A DNA stretch of 64,000 bases from JBMYRH01 sp049602155 (GCA_049602155.1 JBMYRH010000005.1:62001-126000); one strand, 5' to 3'. Shown: positions 8,768 through 18,399, numbered from the stretch's first letter. Numbers and translations: made by a program. Notes: generated by a model from the letters alone, not told the origin.

Positions 8768-10612
8768 TTATTTCTTCCTCGGCCGCTCACGCTTTGCGAA
8801 CCATGAACGGTAGCTCTCCATCCGCTCACGTTGCGCCTCGGGGGCGTTGTCACGACACGGGGCATACTCGTCGCTCCCTTCAGGTGCAGCCCAGCGTCGC
8901 TCGGGACAATCGTTCGGGTTGTAAGAGACCTCGAACGCTTTGGCGCGGTCTAGGACGTCCACCAAAGACAGGGTCCATGTGCTGCCGTCCGAGCGGGTGT
9001 AATCAAAGCGTCGCTGAGCTCCGATCTCACGAATCAAGCGCTCCATCTCCGCCTCTGCGCTCTCAGGGGTTTCTCCCGCGTTGAGGATGAAGCGGTGGGG
9101 GTGGTCGAGGACCCTTCGAGGGAAGTTGAGCACGGCGTCCATCGCGATAAGCAGCCGCATGTCCCTGGAGGGAGTCGAGTAATCCTCCCATGGGCCCGCG
9201 GTGAGGAAGATTGAGCTCCCCTCCGGCATCTTGACCGTGCGCCCCTTGTGTTGCCGCTTCCAAAGCTCGGCGTTGTCGACCGATTGAACCCGGCGGCGTA
9301 CTTGCTGCTCGAGTGCATCGATCTGCGCGATGAGGGCCTTGCTTGGCTGCAGAGGGTTGGGGGTGATCAGCGCGTCCATCGCCTCGTAGAAGCCGTCTTT
9401 TCCGACCTGCCACTGTTCGAGGGAGACGTCTCCGTAATCCACGCTGGCTTGGATCTCTTTATTCGAGAGCTCCCTTGCGACGCCTGTTCGTCGATTGAAG
9501 ACGACAGGTCGGAACCGCTTGAAGCCTGCACCGTTGAGGGTGCCGTCCTCGGGGAAGAGGAACGATCCTCGCCAGAATATCCGCCGCCCGATAGTTCCGT
9601 CAGGTTGTGCGTCTACGGCGACGAGCACGCCGGCTTTATCACCGCTGGGCGGGAACCAGCTCGCGATGGTCATCGCGTGGCCATAGGGGTCGAAGTAGGT
9701 GGTCCCTGGGCGCAAACCTTGCCGAGTCAGCGCCACGGGATAGAAGTTGCTCTTCTCGTCCTCGGGCAGCGTGCGTCCAGAGGACGAGTGGACCGTCCCC
9801 GCGACGCGCTTACGGGCGTAGCGCTCGAAGGCTTTCACGCGTCCATGCTCTTCGGCCAGGATGCGGTTGGTGCTGATGTCACCGCACCGAGGCGCGCGCT
9901 TGGACGACCCCCGCGTGCACCCCCGAACGGCGAACGGCAGTCGCATCTTCCAGGCGAAGTAGGCTCGCAAGGTGTAGGAGAGGTCAGCGCAGTCAGGTTT
10001 GAGCCGAAGGCCGCGTTTACCCGCACTGTCCTCTCGCAGGTTGAGGTGATTGTAGAGCAAGTTGCGGGAGCTATCGCGCAGCACTTCATGCAGAGGGCGC
10101 CAGCTCAGTTCTTCCTCTGGTGGGGCATAGAAGAGGTACTCGACCCAGAGGCTGAAGAGGTTCTCGGTATCTCGCTCCCACTTGATGCTGGCCTTCCAGA
10201 TGGGATCGACCTCAGCCTCCAGCTCGTTATTACCGTAGGGATTAGGGCGCACACGCGTGTTTTGGCACGCGACGATCCCCTGGTCTGTGTGCACGGCGAT
10301 GCGCCATTTGCCGCGCTCCGGTTTCTCGACCGTGCCGACCCAACCGTAGGGAGGGCCGCCAAACGCGCGCATCGGGAGCTCGGACTGGGTGCCGTCGGGG
10401 GCGAGCGCCAGGATTGAGACCTCAGAGAGGGGCGCATCACTCACGACCAGCGCGCGCATCGGGGCTTTGCGATGGGCATAGCGAGGCGTGACGAAGATCG
10501 CGATATCGAGCGAGTCTTCGCAGGTCTCAAGCGTCGCGAGATCTGGCGCGGGTTGGGCGGTCACCATTTGCGCCGCTGCGAGAGTCACGGCCAGCGCGGT
10601 CAAGGCGGTCAT
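8768..10612 (-). CDS. Secreted protein with transglutaminase/papain-like core, function unknown
   Basis: A 614-residue protein with a signal peptide (TALTALAVTLAAAQMVTAQP, cleavage near residue 20). Residues about 35-120 look like a beta-sandwich domain. Cys208 in LKPDCADLSYTLRAYFAWK and His312 in YFDPYGHAMTI are arranged as in transglutaminase-like or papain-fold enzymes. I do not recognise the rest. The start overlaps the stop of the upstream NlpC/P60 lipoprotein gene by four bases (ATGA), so the two predicted thiol enzymes are translated together and probably both act in the envelope. The enzymatic assignment is an inference from the Cys/His context only. Confidence 0.65.
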   Translation of the reverse strand: MTALTALAVTLAAAQMVTAQPAPDLATLETCEDSLDIAIFVTPRYAHRKAPMRALVVSDAPLSEVSILALAPDGTQSELPMRAFGGPPYGWVGTVEKPERGKWRIAVHTDQGIVACQNTRVRPNPYGNNELEAEVDPIWKASIKWERDTENLFSLWVEYLFYAPPEEELSWRPLHEVLRDSSRNLLYNHLNLREDSAGKRGLRLKPDCADLSYTLRAYFAWKMRLPFAVRGCTRGSSKRAPRCGDISTNRILAEEHGRVKAFERYARKRVAGTVHSSSGRTLPEDEKSNFYPVALTRQGLRPGTTYFDPYGHAMTIASWFPPSGDKAGVLVAVDAQPDGTIGRRIFWRGSFLFPEDGTLNGAGFKRFRPVVFNRRTGVARELSNKEIQASVDYGDVSLEQWQVGKDGFYEAMDALITPNPLQPSKALIAQIDALEQQVRRRVQSVDNAELWKRQHKGRTVKMPEGSSIFLTAGPWEDYSTPSRDMRLLIAMDAVLNFPRRVLDHPHRFILNAGETPESAEAEMERLIREIGAQRRFDYTRSDGSTWTLSLVDVLDRAKAFEVSYNPNDCPERRWAAPEGSDEYAPCRDNAPEAQRERMESYRSWFAKRERPRKK

Positions 10613-11943
10613 CGCGGTCCTCCGAAGATTGAGAGCGTCGTGATGCGCTCGATGAAGGCGGTGCGTTTGGTATCTCGCCCCAGCTCGTAGTCAGATACTG
10701 TCACTTGATCCAAGCGCATCACTTGGTCGCCCTCCGCGCACGGAGTGACGAATTCTGAGATAGAGGAGAGGGCGTAGGGGCGCCCATCGACCTCGCCCAA
10801 GTGCAGCATGACGTGCCCAGGCATGTAGACGAGCGCCACACCGGAGGTCGCGGCCTCACGGAGCGCTTTGAGTTTTTGAGGTGATGTCATCGTCTTCATG
10901 TCGACGATCACGCTCCCTGCGTGAGCTTGCACGAGGGAGTGGCGACCGACCCGCACACCAAAGACGGAGAAGAGATCCATCAAGAGTCGTGAGCAGTCAC
11001 GCCCACCCTGGTACCCGCCCCAACCATAGGGCTCGCCGAGCCGCGCCATCGCAAGACGCCACAGAGTCGCCCGAGTGAGGGGCATCGCGCCGAGGTGAAG
11101 GGGGGCATCAGCCGGCGCGTTAACGGTCTTTGTCCCGTCCACCGTGGGGACCTGGAGTGCCCAGCCTCCGTCTTTCGTCCTCTGACCTGGGAATCGTCGC
11201 CCCATGCGAAACGATGTGCCCTCGACGGTGATGTCGTCGGTGACGACCACGTGGGGGCTGCGGCCGAGATACGCGCTGGTCGACTCCGGCTGCATCGCCG
11301 GGGAGAGCTCGGGCCGATACAACCACCCGACGCTGTGGCCAGCGTGTACATAGAGCCAGGCCCCGTCTGCCGCGGTCCGCAGTACACGGATAACCTCTCC
11401 GACGTGAAGCCGTGAGCAACGGTTCCGGTCGAATGCGGTGTCGACAGGCTGAGTGAAGAGGCCCTCATTCATCGGGACACATCGGATGTCTGCTTCCTTC
11501 GCCGTGATGTGCAGAGCGTCGACTTCCTGTGCTGCTGCGAGGCGCGCTTTCGCCTCCGAGTAAGAGCCCGTGACAACCTCGTGGTAAGCGCCACTCTCAA
11601 GCTTGGCGTCCAGCCATGCGAGGCGCTCGCCGAGCTCCGCCTTCACACGCTGTGGGGCCGCGATAGCGGGGTCTAGGACGTCTTGGAAGGCCGCACGATT
11701 GGCTTCAAGGTTCCGTGCATTGAGCGCCTCGATTTGGGCCGGTGAGAGCAAGACACGGTCAGCGTCCTCTCTCTTGAGCTGTGCTATCCAACTGGCGGGG
11801 TCTCGCAGTTGGTCAGCGACCCTCGGTGCGTGACTCACGCGCTGGGGTGCCGCTTGGCACGTTGGCGTGTCGCGCACGTGTCCGGCTGTGTTGCAGTGCA
11901 CCAGCGTGGCGGCGAGGAGCGGCATCAGCATGTAGGGCTTCAT
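10609..11943 (-). CDS. SH3b-NlpC/P60 lipoprotein, putative peptidoglycan endopeptidase
   Basis: A 444-residue protein. The N-terminus MKPYMLMPLLAATLVHCNTA ends in a lipobox-like LVHC, predicting a lipoprotein. A helical region is followed by an SH3-like domain (HVGEVIRVLRTAADGAWLYV, VGWLYRPEL) and a C40 NlpC/P60 domain: GEPYGWGGYQGGRDCSRLLM with the catalytic Cys, and PGHVMLHLGEVDGRPYAL with the His. This architecture is typical of enzymes cleaving stem peptides in the cell wall. It is the first gene of a two-gene unit with the transglutaminase-like protein. Confidence 0.85.
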   Translation of the reverse strand: MKPYMLMPLLAATLVHCNTAGHVRDTPTCQAAPQRVSHAPRVADQLRDPASWIAQLKREDADRVLLSPAQIEALNARNLEANRAAFQDVLDPAIAAPQRVKAELGERLAWLDAKLESGAYHEVVTGSYSEAKARLAAAQEVDALHITAKEADIRCVPMNEGLFTQPVDTAFDRNRCSRLHVGEVIRVLRTAADGAWLYVHAGHSVGWLYRPELSPAMQPESTSAYLGRSPHVVVTDDITVEGTSFRMGRRFPGQRTKDGGWALQVPTVDGTKTVNAPADAPLHLGAMPLTRATLWRLAMARLGEPYGWGGYQGGRDCSRLLMDLFSVFGVRVGRHSLVQAHAGSVIVDMKTMTSPQKLKALREAATSGVALVYMPGHVMLHLGEVDGRPYALSSISEFVTPCAEGDQVMRLDQVTVSDYELGRDTKRTAFIERITTLSIFGGPR

Positions 11944-12158
11944 TGGCGACTATCCTGCGTAAAGGTCGGACGGGTGTCAGGAAACCCGCGCATCTTTGAA
12001 CTGAACTGCCAGCAGCCCTCCCATTTGAAACGGTCGCATTCGGGCTCAGGAGGTCACTCTCGGGCGTTTGGTTAGTCGCACCTGCTGGAGACCAGTCGAC
12101 GCGAAGAGAGACGATGATGGACGTGGACACGATCAGCGTGGGCGCCTAGTTTGCGTCC

Positions 12159-13481
12159 GTGGAACGTAAGCGCATGCTCGCCATCTTAGGACTTGGTCTC
12201 CCAATTATCGGCGGGATGATCTCCCAAAACGTACTGAACCTCGTGGATACAGCGATGGTCGGCACCCTTGGGGACGTCGCGCTCGCAGGGGTCGGCATCG
12301 GAGCCTTCGCCAACTTTATGGGGCAGGCCTTGGTCATGGGCTTAGGCGCCGGCGTCCAGGCTGTGGTCGCCCGACGTTTCGGCGAGGGGCGCGAGGCGTC
12401 GGCGGTCGAGGCGCTGACGGCGGGGCTGCTGTTGGCTGGGTTGGTCGCAATTCCACTCTCAGCGCTGCTGATCAGCCTGGCGCCCTTGCTCTTCCCGTTC
12501 CTAAACCCCGATGACGCTGTGGTCGCGACGGGGGTGCCTTACCTTCAAGCGCGGCTCTTGGGGATGACAGCGGTCGGGATGAATTTTGCCTTCCGGGGCT
12601 ACTGGAATGGCATCAACATGTCCTCGGTGTACTTGCGCACCCTGCTCTTGATGCACACCTCCAATATCGTCCTGAACTACATGCTTATCTTCGGGGCCTG
12701 GGGGGCGCCTGAGATGGGCGCGACAGGAGCGGGCGTCGGGACCGCAGTCTCGACGTATTTAGGCACGGCCTACTACGTCTTCTTAGTGACCCGTCATGCA
12801 CGTCGCCAGGAGATCCCCCTGGCGCGACCCTCCCGCCCCGTGCTCTCTGCGGTGCTGAAGCTCTCCGTGCCCAACGGCTTTCAGATGCTCTTCTTTGCGA
12901 CCGGGCTGACGGCGCTCTTCTGGATAATCGGCCAGGTTGGGACCGCTGAGGTCGCGGCGGGCAATGTGCTGATTAACGTCATGCTGGTCGCAATCCTACC
13001 CGCCGTCGGCTTTGGGTTAGCGGCCGCTTCGTTGGTGGGGCAATCCCTCGGGCGTGGTGAGGTTGACGACGCGATGACCTGGGGATGGGACGTGGTGCGC
13101 GTGGCCGTGGTCGCCCTCTCGTTACTCGGGCTGCCGATGCTGCTCCTCCCCGAATCGATTCTCGCCATCTTTATCCAGAGCCCCGAGACCTTGGCCATAG
13201 CGACACGGCCATTGCAGTTGGTGGGGTTGTTCATCGCCATCGATGGCGTCGGCCTTGTGCTGCAAAATGCGCTGCTGGGCGCGGGGGCTAGCCGTCACGT
13301 GATGATCGTGTCGACGTCTCTGCAGTGGGGGCTCTTTCTCCCCGTGGCGTACCTCGTCGGACCGGTGTTGGGTCACGGCCTGCTCGCCATTTGGATGGCG
13401 CAGATGGGATATCGAGGCCTTCAGTCGCTCGCTTATATGATGCTCTGGCGTGGGCGCAGTTGGGCTAACATACGAGTCTGA
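12159..13481 (+). CDS. MATE-family multidrug/cation antiporter
   Basis: A 440-residue protein from a GTG start, with about twelve hydrophobic segments. The N-terminus (LGLPIIGGMISQNVLNLVDT, AMVGTLGDVALAGVG) and ARRFGEGRE after the second segment are characteristic of MATE exporters. The second half repeats the pattern (VPNGFQMLFFATGLTALFWI, AASLVGQSLGRGE). Members export drugs or metabolites using Na+ or H+ gradients; the substrate is not predictable. The roughly 215 bases upstream, shared with the divergent NlpC/P60 lipoprotein gene, hold no obvious additional gene. The 3' end meets the TPR/membrane gene four bases away on the other strand. Confidence 0.9.
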   Translation: MERKRMLAILGLGLPIIGGMISQNVLNLVDTAMVGTLGDVALAGVGIGAFANFMGQALVMGLGAGVQAVVARRFGEGREASAVEALTAGLLLAGLVAIPLSALLISLAPLLFPFLNPDDAVVATGVPYLQARLLGMTAVGMNFAFRGYWNGINMSSVYLRTLLLMHTSNIVLNYMLIFGAWGAPEMGATGAGVGTAVSTYLGTAYYVFLVTRHARRQEIPLARPSRPVLSAVLKLSVPNGFQMLFFATGLTALFWIIGQVGTAEVAAGNVLINVMLVAILPAVGFGLAAASLVGQSLGRGEVDDAMTWGWDVVRVAVVALSLLGLPMLLLPESILAIFIQSPETLAIATRPLQLVGLFIAIDGVGLVLQNALLGAGASRHVMIVSTSLQWGLFLPVAYLVGPVLGHGLLAIWMAQMGYRGLQSLAYMMLWRGRSWANIRV

Positions 13482-13485
13482 TGGC

Positions 13486-14355
13486 TCAGAAACTGCCTGA
13501 GACTCCGAGGCCAAACCCGGGTCCAGGTCCGACGCGCAGCGCCCCTGCCGGCGCGCGCGCTTCGTCTGGTCCGACGGACTCGAACCGACGCTGCTCTTCG
13601 ACCGCAGGAGGGCGGTAAACGAACCCATCGACGACGCCGTAGGTGTAGGCGCCTGCAAAGAGTGAGGTCCCGATGATCCAGAGGATGTCCATGACCTCAG
13701 CCCGACCTGCGTCTCCCGTCCCGATCTGGTTCGTCCCCTCCTGCTTCATCGCTTCGACCGTGATCCAAGCCGCGATATTCGTCGCGAGCCCGATCCCTTG
13801 TAGGACAGCGAGGATCGCCCCTTTACCGCTTTGCTCGTTCGCGAACTGACCGACGCCGAAGGGCATCAGGTAGCCGATGGTCGGCATAGGGCGCTCGATA
13901 ATGGTCTTCACGAGGGTCATCCGGGCTTTCCCGTCTCCGATGGTGGGCTGCTTGGCGCCCCCGATGAACCCTAGCTTTTTCAGTCGCTGCTTCTCTGCTT
14001 CGAAGAAGCTGATCAACTCTGGAGGATAGTAGAGCGGATCCAGTGGATGATCAGGGGCCGCCTTGAGGAGGCTCCCAAAGGTCAGACGGGCTGCATCGAT
14101 GGCGCCTGTAAACCAGTAACTCGCAGCCAGCCGCTCTAGGCTGAGTCGCAGATCGCCGGGATCGGTGATCGCCTCCTCCGCGATGAGCGGTCGGAGCAGC
14201 TTGATCGCCTGATCATAGTCCTGCATCTCAAACGCTTGAGTGGCTGATTGCACGCGGATCTCAAGGGGCTCTGAGGCCTGAGCGTGAGGTCCAAGGAAGA
14301 GCGCGAGACACGCGAGGATGGCGATGAGTGTCCGTCGGATCAATTCGCATCCCAC
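13486..14355 (-). CDS. Secreted/membrane TPR-like protein coupled to the Ser/Thr kinase
   Basis: A 289-residue protein with a signal peptide (LIAILACLALFLGPHAQAS). Residues 30-135 look like helical TPR-type repeats (FEMQDYDQAIKLLRPLIAEE, RLAASYWFTGAIDAAR). Two hydrophobic segments follow (GAILAVLQGIGLATNIAAW, ILWIIGTSLFAGAYTYGVVD). The start lies 15 bases inside the end of the PEGA-type kinase gene, so the two are co-transcribed and coupled. It could be an envelope partner or sensor for the kinase; this is inferred from the arrangement. No specific family was recognised. Confidence 0.75.
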   Translation of the reverse strand: MGCELIRRTLIAILACLALFLGPHAQASEPLEIRVQSATQAFEMQDYDQAIKLLRPLIAEEAITDPGDLRLSLERLAASYWFTGAIDAARLTFGSLLKAAPDHPLDPLYYPPELISFFEAEKQRLKKLGFIGGAKQPTIGDGKARMTLVKTIIERPMPTIGYLMPFGVGQFANEQSGKGAILAVLQGIGLATNIAAWITVEAMKQEGTNQIGTGDAGRAEVMDILWIIGTSLFAGAYTYGVVDGFVYRPPAVEEQRRFESVGPDEARAPAGALRVGPGPGFGLGVSGSF

Positions 14356-16124
14356 GTGAACGTGGCGCCGCGACGGATCGTCAGCTTTCGCTGCTTAATC
14401 GAACCATCAGGGCGCTTGACAGACAGGGTCACCAGCTTGGGTTGCGTCGAGTACACGGGGACAGAATACGTCTTCCCGCACTTGCCGACTACCCTGCCGT
14501 TGATGGCCACAGTCCCGCCTGAGCACGTTACGTGGAGTTTCATAGGTTGAAACGCGAAGCTAAAATGATGGGTGTCTGGCTTACCGTCAGGTTTTGGTTT
14601 GACGATAAAGAGCCGCTTGGTGACGCCGCAATCTGGGCACTCAGGGTGCCTTAAGGTCGCTGTATGGCGTCCGGGTTTGAGCGCGAGGGTCTTGCCCGCT
14701 TTTGCGGGTTTACCGTCTACGGTCAGTGTCGCGACCGGGGGCTTCACCGTCAGGATGACGGGCACGGTGCGGGTGCGCTCGACGCTGGCGTCGCTTTTTA
14801 CCGTCGGCTTGCGATCGTCGCGATCCTTGCTCGCCGACTCAGTGATCTCCCGCGACCAAGTCCCCAACACGGTGCCGACGAGGAGCCCTGCACGGGTGGG
14901 CTCAGCCTGTGCTTCGAAGCTCGGTGCCCTCGGCACTGAGACGGGCTCAAGTCCGCGACCAGGGAGGGACGTCGGAGGTGGAGGGACGGGGCGACTGCTC
15001 CAGAGCATGATGGGGACGGCGAGCAGCCCGGCTGCGGTCAGGCCCCCGAGGATGGCTCGCATGATCTGTCGGCGTCGCTGACCGAGGTTCAGTTGACGCA
15101 GGCCTCGTGCCGCCTCTTCATGCTCCGGATCGAGCACCAGCACGCGCTGGAAGTCCTCAAGTGCGCGGTGTCGAAGTCCAGCGTTCAGGTCGGCTTCAGC
15201 CCGGTCCATCAGGATCTCGACGAGCCGAACTGCGAAGGCGCCTTGATGCCCTTCCCGATCTCCCATCCAGGCCGCGATCTCGCGCTCTGTCGGCTCCATC
15301 TTGCGATCTGTGAGCCAACGCTCAAGGTCGATGATGAGCTCGGAGACGGTGTTGTACCGCTCTTCACGATCGACGATCAGGCAGCGGCTGATGATGGTGG
15401 CAAGCCCAGCGTCCACATGCTCGCTGATGCGTCTCGGGTCAGCGTATCGGCCATCGATGATCTTCTTGAGCACCGCGTGAGGGGTCCCGGCGTCGAAGGG
15501 CAGGGCACCGTTGGTGGTCGCGGCATAGAGGACCGTCCCGAGGGCCCAGATGTCGGCGCGCGCGTCGAGCTGGAGGTGCCCGTCGATCTGCTCTGGTGAC
15601 ATGTGCGCGGGAGAGCCGACGAGCGTGCCGGTGATCGTCATCGACTCGAGGCCGATGATCTGCGCGATGCCGAAGTCCGTCAGCTTCACCGAGCCGTCAT
15701 TACCGACCAGGATGTTCTCGGGCTTGACGTCGCGGTGGATGATGCCGTGGTTGTGGGCGTGTTGCAGCGCACGAGCGGTGTGGATGCTGATCATGACACC
15801 GATCTCGGGCATCACATCGCAGCCCTCCCGAAGCAGGGCCGAGAGTGGCTCACCGTGGACGAATTCGGTGACGAGGTAGTTCAGCTCGTCATCAGAGGCC
15901 GAGAAGTCGTAGATCTCTCGGATGTTCGGGTGCGTCAGGCTCGCGACCGCCTTAGCCTCACGACTGAAGCGTTTGCGCGCGTCGGGATCACGGGCCAAAT
16001 GACGGTGCATCACCTTGACGGCGACGTCGCGCTCCAGCGCATCATCGCGGCCGCGATAGACGACGCTCATACCGCCTTGCCCGACCTCTTCTAGGATGCG
16101 GTATTTCTCGATTCGCTCGAGCAT
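14340..16124 (-). CDS. Transmembrane Ser/Thr protein kinase with PEGA-like extracytoplasmic repeats
   Basis: A 594-residue protein starting at ATG 16124 behind a GAGGAGCG ribosome site. Kinase landmarks are a glycine loop (VGQGGMSVVYRG), Lys37 in VAVKVM, HRDVKPEN at 130-137, DFG at 150-152 and SPAHMSPEQ. All catalytic residues are present. After a short helical linker comes one membrane segment (IMRAILGGLTAAGLLAVPIM). The outer part has two PEGA-like beta repeats (TVDGKPAKAGKTLALKPGRH; HVTCSGGTVAINGRVVGKCG). This layout is common in Myxococcota Hanks-type kinases. The TPR/membrane gene overlaps its 3' end. Confidence 0.92.
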   Translation of the reverse strand: MLERIEKYRILEEVGQGGMSVVYRGRDDALERDVAVKVMHRHLARDPDARKRFSREAKAVASLTHPNIREIYDFSASDDELNYLVTEFVHGEPLSALLREGCDVMPEIGVMISIHTARALQHAHNHGIIHRDVKPENILVGNDGSVKLTDFGIAQIIGLESMTITGTLVGSPAHMSPEQIDGHLQLDARADIWALGTVLYAATTNGALPFDAGTPHAVLKKIIDGRYADPRRISEHVDAGLATIISRCLIVDREERYNTVSELIIDLERWLTDRKMEPTEREIAAWMGDREGHQGAFAVRLVEILMDRAEADLNAGLRHRALEDFQRVLVLDPEHEEAARGLRQLNLGQRRRQIMRAILGGLTAAGLLAVPIMLWSSRPVPPPPTSLPGRGLEPVSVPRAPSFEAQAEPTRAGLLVGTVLGTWSREITESASKDRDDRKPTVKSDASVERTRTVPVILTVKPPVATLTVDGKPAKAGKTLALKPGRHTATLRHPECPDCGVTKRLFIVKPKPDGKPDTHHFSFAFQPMKLHVTCSGGTVAINGRVVGKCGKTYSVPVYSTQPKLVTLSVKRPDGSIKQRKLTIRRGATFTWDAN

Positions 16125-16206
16125 CGCTCCTCGTGCCCCCTACGACATCGTTTCACACCCTAGGTGCTCGGGACAACCGAGCTGCGGTCCGTAATTACGA
16201 ACCGAG

Positions 16207-17997
16207 TTAGCTTTTTGGTGGTGCCGGTTTCTTCACGCCAATGTGAAGTTCAAGGAGCTGATCCGTCGCCACGTCGCTTGGCGCGTTGCACATCAAGTCT
16301 GTCGCCTTCTGAGTCTTCGGGAAGGCGATGACGTCTCGGATGCTGTCCGTCCCTGCCAAGAGCATGACCAGACGGTCGAGCCCAAAGGCGATACCACCGT
16401 GGGGCGGTGTGCCGTAGCTGAGGGCGTCGAGCAGGAAGCCAAACTTGGCGTTGTACTCCTCCTCCTCCATACCGAGCAGAGCGAAGACCTTGCGCTGAAT
16501 CGCTTGATCATGGATTCGGATCGAGCCGCCGCCGAGCTCGTTGCCGTTGAGCACGAGGTCATAGGCGAGGGAGCGGACCTTCGCAGGATCCGTGTCCATG
16601 AGCCCCAAGTCCTCGGGGTTCGGGCTGGTGAAGGGGTGGTGCATGCTGAAGTAGCGCCCCTCTTCAGGTTCGGCTTCAAAGAGTGGGAAGTCGGTCACCC
16701 AGACAAAGGCGAGCTCGTCCTCTGGGATGAGGTCTAGCTTGGCGCCTGCTGCGAGCCGCAGGTGCGCCAGCGCGTCGTTGGCGACACGGAGCGAGTCGGC
16801 GATGAAGCAGAGGAGATCTCCTGGCTCCAGCTCGCAGCGCTCCGTCAGCGCCGCTTTGACCTCGTCGCTGAAGAACTTAGCGATGGGCCCTTGCCACTGG
16901 TCCGGCTGGATCTTGATCCACGCCATACCCTTGGCGCCATAGGTCGAGCAGACCGCAGCGAGCTTGTCGATCTCCGCGCGGCTCAGGGTGGCACCGCCCT
17001 TGGCGTTAAGGGCTTTGACCACACCGCCGCCGTCGAGGACGCGTTTGAAGACCTGGAAGTCGCTGTTGACGACGACGTCACCGACGTCTTTCAGCTCAAG
17101 CCCGAAGCGCATGTCGGGGCGGTCGATCCCGAACCGCTCCATGGCCTCGGCGTAGGGGAGGCGCGGGACGTCACCCACGTCAATGCCCTTGGTCTCCTTG
17201 AAGATGTTCGTGATCAGGCCCGTCATGGCGCTGATGACGTCCTCTTCGCTCACGAAGCTCATCTCCACATCGATCTGGGTGAACTCGGGCTGGCGGTCAG
17301 CGCGCAGGTCCTCGTCGCGGAAGCACCGACAGATTTGGTAGTACCGGTCGTAGCCCGAGACCATGAAGAGCTGCTTAAAGATCTGTGGCGATTGAGGCAG
17401 CGCGTAGAACTGGCCCGGGTGGACCCGACTGGGGACCAAATAGTCCCGTGCGCCCTCAGGGGTGCTCTTGGTCAGGATCGGAGTCTCGAGCTCAAGGAAG
17501 CCGCTGTCGTTGAGGTACGAGCGGGCGGCTTGGCTGACCTCATGCCGGAGGATCAGGCACTGCTGAAGTGGCTCACGGCGAAGATCGAGGAAGCGGTGCT
17601 TCAGGCGGATCACCTCGCCGGCCTCGACGTGCTCCGAGATAGGGAACGGCGGTGTCTTGGCGGCGTTGAAGATCTCCAAGTGCGTCGCCTCGACCTCGAT
17701 CGCGCCAGTCGCCAATTTGTCATTCTCGTTGGCGCCACGGTCGACCACACGGCCGCGGACCGCGATGACCCACTCTGAGCGCAGGCGATCGGCCTCAGCG
17801 TGGATCGACACGTCCACTGCGGGGTCGAACTTCACCTGGGTCAGGCCGTAGCGATCGCGCAGATCGACAAAGATGCACCCACCATGGTCACGATGGTTCT
17901 GTACCCAGCCCATCAGGACCACGTCATTTGCGACGTCATCTCGTCGAAGCGCGCCGCAGTTATGGGTGCGCTTCCATTCGTTAAGGAATCGGCTCAC
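16207..17997 (-). CDS. aspS: Aspartyl-tRNA synthetase (bacterial type)
   Basis: A 596-residue class II synthetase charging tRNA-Asp. The start is GTG 17997, supported by GGAGG six bases upstream. The order is an N-terminal OB anticodon-binding domain (VVLMGWVQNHRDHGGCIFVD), class II motif 1 and 2 regions (FLELETPILTKSTPEGARDY, RCFRDEDLRADRQPEFTQID), a bacterial GAD-type insertion, and motif 3 near GGIAFGLDRLVMLL. Length is typical of bacterial AspRS. The cognate tRNA-Asp gene lies about 170 bases upstream on the same strand, separated by an intrinsic terminator. Whether it is discriminating or also charges tRNA-Asn cannot be judged from the window. Confidence 0.97.
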   Translation of the reverse strand: MSRFLNEWKRTHNCGALRRDDVANDVVLMGWVQNHRDHGGCIFVDLRDRYGLTQVKFDPAVDVSIHAEADRLRSEWVIAVRGRVVDRGANENDKLATGAIEVEATHLEIFNAAKTPPFPISEHVEAGEVIRLKHRFLDLRREPLQQCLILRHEVSQAARSYLNDSGFLELETPILTKSTPEGARDYLVPSRVHPGQFYALPQSPQIFKQLFMVSGYDRYYQICRCFRDEDLRADRQPEFTQIDVEMSFVSEEDVISAMTGLITNIFKETKGIDVGDVPRLPYAEAMERFGIDRPDMRFGLELKDVGDVVVNSDFQVFKRVLDGGGVVKALNAKGGATLSRAEIDKLAAVCSTYGAKGMAWIKIQPDQWQGPIAKFFSDEVKAALTERCELEPGDLLCFIADSLRVANDALAHLRLAAGAKLDLIPEDELAFVWVTDFPLFEAEPEEGRYFSMHHPFTSPNPEDLGLMDTDPAKVRSLAYDLVLNGNELGGGSIRIHDQAIQRKVFALLGMEEEEYNAKFGFLLDALSYGTPPHGGIAFGLDRLVMLLAGTDSIRDVIAFPKTQKATDLMCNAPSDVATDQLLELHIGVKKPAPPKS

Positions 17998-18120
17998 TGA
18001 GTGCCTCCGCTTCGTGGCTCAAGAGGGCGCCGAACCTAGCGCTTGTGCGCGCGAGGGTCAAAGCCTGAAGACACGCAGTGCTAAAGAAAATGGCTCACCT
18101 CGGGAGGCGGGCACAGCGAG

Positions 18121-18155
18121 AAAAACAAAAAGGCCCGCACATCGCTGTGCGGACC
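18121..18155 (-). terminator. Intrinsic terminator after the tRNA-Asp gene
   Basis: Read on the minus strand, a 10-pair stem (GGTCCGCACA with TGTGCGGGCC, one G-U pair, GCGA loop) spans 18155-18132. It is followed by TTTTTGTTTTT at 18131-18121. It should end the tRNA-Val/tRNA-Asp transcript before aspS. A run of T on the other side makes it potentially bidirectional. Confidence 0.9.
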
Positions 18156-18163
18156 TTTTTGAG

Positions 18164-18240
<77 letters not shown>

Positions 18241-18296
18241 TCTTACGAAGTCTCCCAAAGGAGGCTTCGAGAGGTGATTACTCACCAAATTGTCAA

Positions 18297-18370
18297 TGGG
18301 CGAGACAGGACTCGAACCTGTGACCCCCTCGGTGTAAACGAGGTGCTCTAACCAACTGAGCTATTCGCCC
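18297..18370 (-). tRNA. tRNA-Val (anticodon TAC)
   Basis: A 74-base cloverleaf: acceptor GGGCGAA with CTCGCCC (A-C mismatch at the seventh pair), D arm GCTC/GAGC, anticodon arm CCTCG-TTTACAC-CGAGG giving TAC, T arm ACAGG-TTCGAGT-CCTGT, discriminator A. The next bases are TTG, so CCA is not encoded, unlike the neighbouring tRNA-Asp. It is the first gene of the two-tRNA transcript. Confidence 0.96.
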
Positions 18371-18399
18371 GTGGCGTCGCTGCGTGACAGCGAGTCGGT

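Noticed and set aside
16762..17778. A 338-codon plus-strand frame opposite aspS
   Set aside because: It is antisense to conserved AspRS coding sequence and has no protein-like features of its own.
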